DNA of 6,269 bases. It comes from Flavobacteriaceae bacterium. GTDB lineage: Bacteria; Bacteroidota; Bacteroidia; Flavobacteriales; Flavobacteriaceae. The position numbers were made by a program, and so were the translations under genes. This document shows positions 6,108-6,269 of this stretch, one piece after another (within the stretch, counting starts at the first letter, position 1; each line of letters opens with the position of its first letter). The DNA is taken from positions 1-6,269 of the forward strand of contig WFZY01000188.1 of the NCBI GenBank assembly GCA_015489265.1, in the 5' to 3' direction. The notes beneath the pieces were generated by a model. It ran no database searches. It was not told the DNA's origin and saw only the letters and a list, made by a program, of their open reading frames with translations.

Positions 6108-6269
6108 TGAAAAAAAACATTCTCACCATAGCAACCATTTCTATGTTACTCATTACGATTGTATTGGGGCGCATTTTTGATGCTTTGGCGGGAAAAGAAA
6201 AAGTGCATGTGGCACGTGTGCATATTTATCCGTTGGCTAAAACATTTATTATGCCGGAAGATGTCAAAA
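6107..6269 (+). CDS. ftsQ: Probable cell division protein FtsQ (3'-partial)
   Basis: The first 54 codons of a gene that runs off the right edge. The product has a short lysine-rich cytoplasmic start (MKKN), one hydrophobic membrane segment (about residues 5-24), then an extracytoplasmic part, residues 33-54, reading VHVARVHIYP and later FIMPEDVK. That layout (bitopic protein, beta strand, then a start-of-helix 'EDVK' segment) matches the entry to a FtsQ/DivIB POTRA domain. FtsQ links the early and late divisome and would insert after murC and before ftsA in related clusters. The identification rests mainly on topology and position, since little of the protein is visible. The ATG at 6107 was chosen because it immediately precedes the membrane segment. 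Confidence 0.65.
   Translation, partial: MKKNILTIATISMLLITIVLGRIFDALAGKEKVHVARVHIYPLAKTFIMPEDVK

Overview
The window is a piece of the dcw (division and cell wall) cluster of a Bacteroidota bacterium. Gene order, protein sequences, moderate-to-low G+C, the absence of Shine-Dalgarno sequences before tightly packed genes, and intergenic GTCATTCCGA/GAGGAATCT-type inverted repeats all fit that phylum, most likely a Flavobacteriales-like lineage. The genus cannot be named from the sequence alone.

Layout, all on the + strand: murE (runs off the left edge; ends 1449), mraY (1456-2673), a 417-base repeat-filled gap (2674-3090), a solitary C-terminal domain of MurD (3091-3576), ftsW (3581-4774), murG (4781-5890), a second repeat-filled gap (5891-6106), and the first 54 codons of a probable ftsQ (6107 to the right edge). 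Within each gene block the spacing is 4-6 bases, so each block is probably co-transcribed. The usual Bacteroidota order is murE-mraY-murD-ftsW-murG-murC-ftsQ. Two things are therefore wrong here: murD has lost its UDP-binding and ATP-binding domains (about 290 residues), and murC is absent from its normal slot.

The intact genes cover the late cytoplasmic and lipid-linked steps: MurE adds meso-diaminopimelate, MraY makes lipid I, MurG makes lipid II, and FtsW polymerises lipid II at the septum. MurE needs UDP-MurNAc-L-Ala-D-Glu, the product of MurC and MurD, so functional copies of both activities should exist elsewhere in the genome.

The most notable signal is the MurD remnant. It keeps an open frame and the fold-defining motifs, but by eye it has non-standard residues at several positions that in E. 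coli MurD contact D-glutamate. Both damaged slots hold the same family of about 80-140 bp inverted repeats, and both begin with a nearly identical 19-base sequence. This points to repeat-associated loss or relocation of the two D-Glu-branch ligase genes, with the leftover MurD domain either decaying or serving a non-catalytic role.
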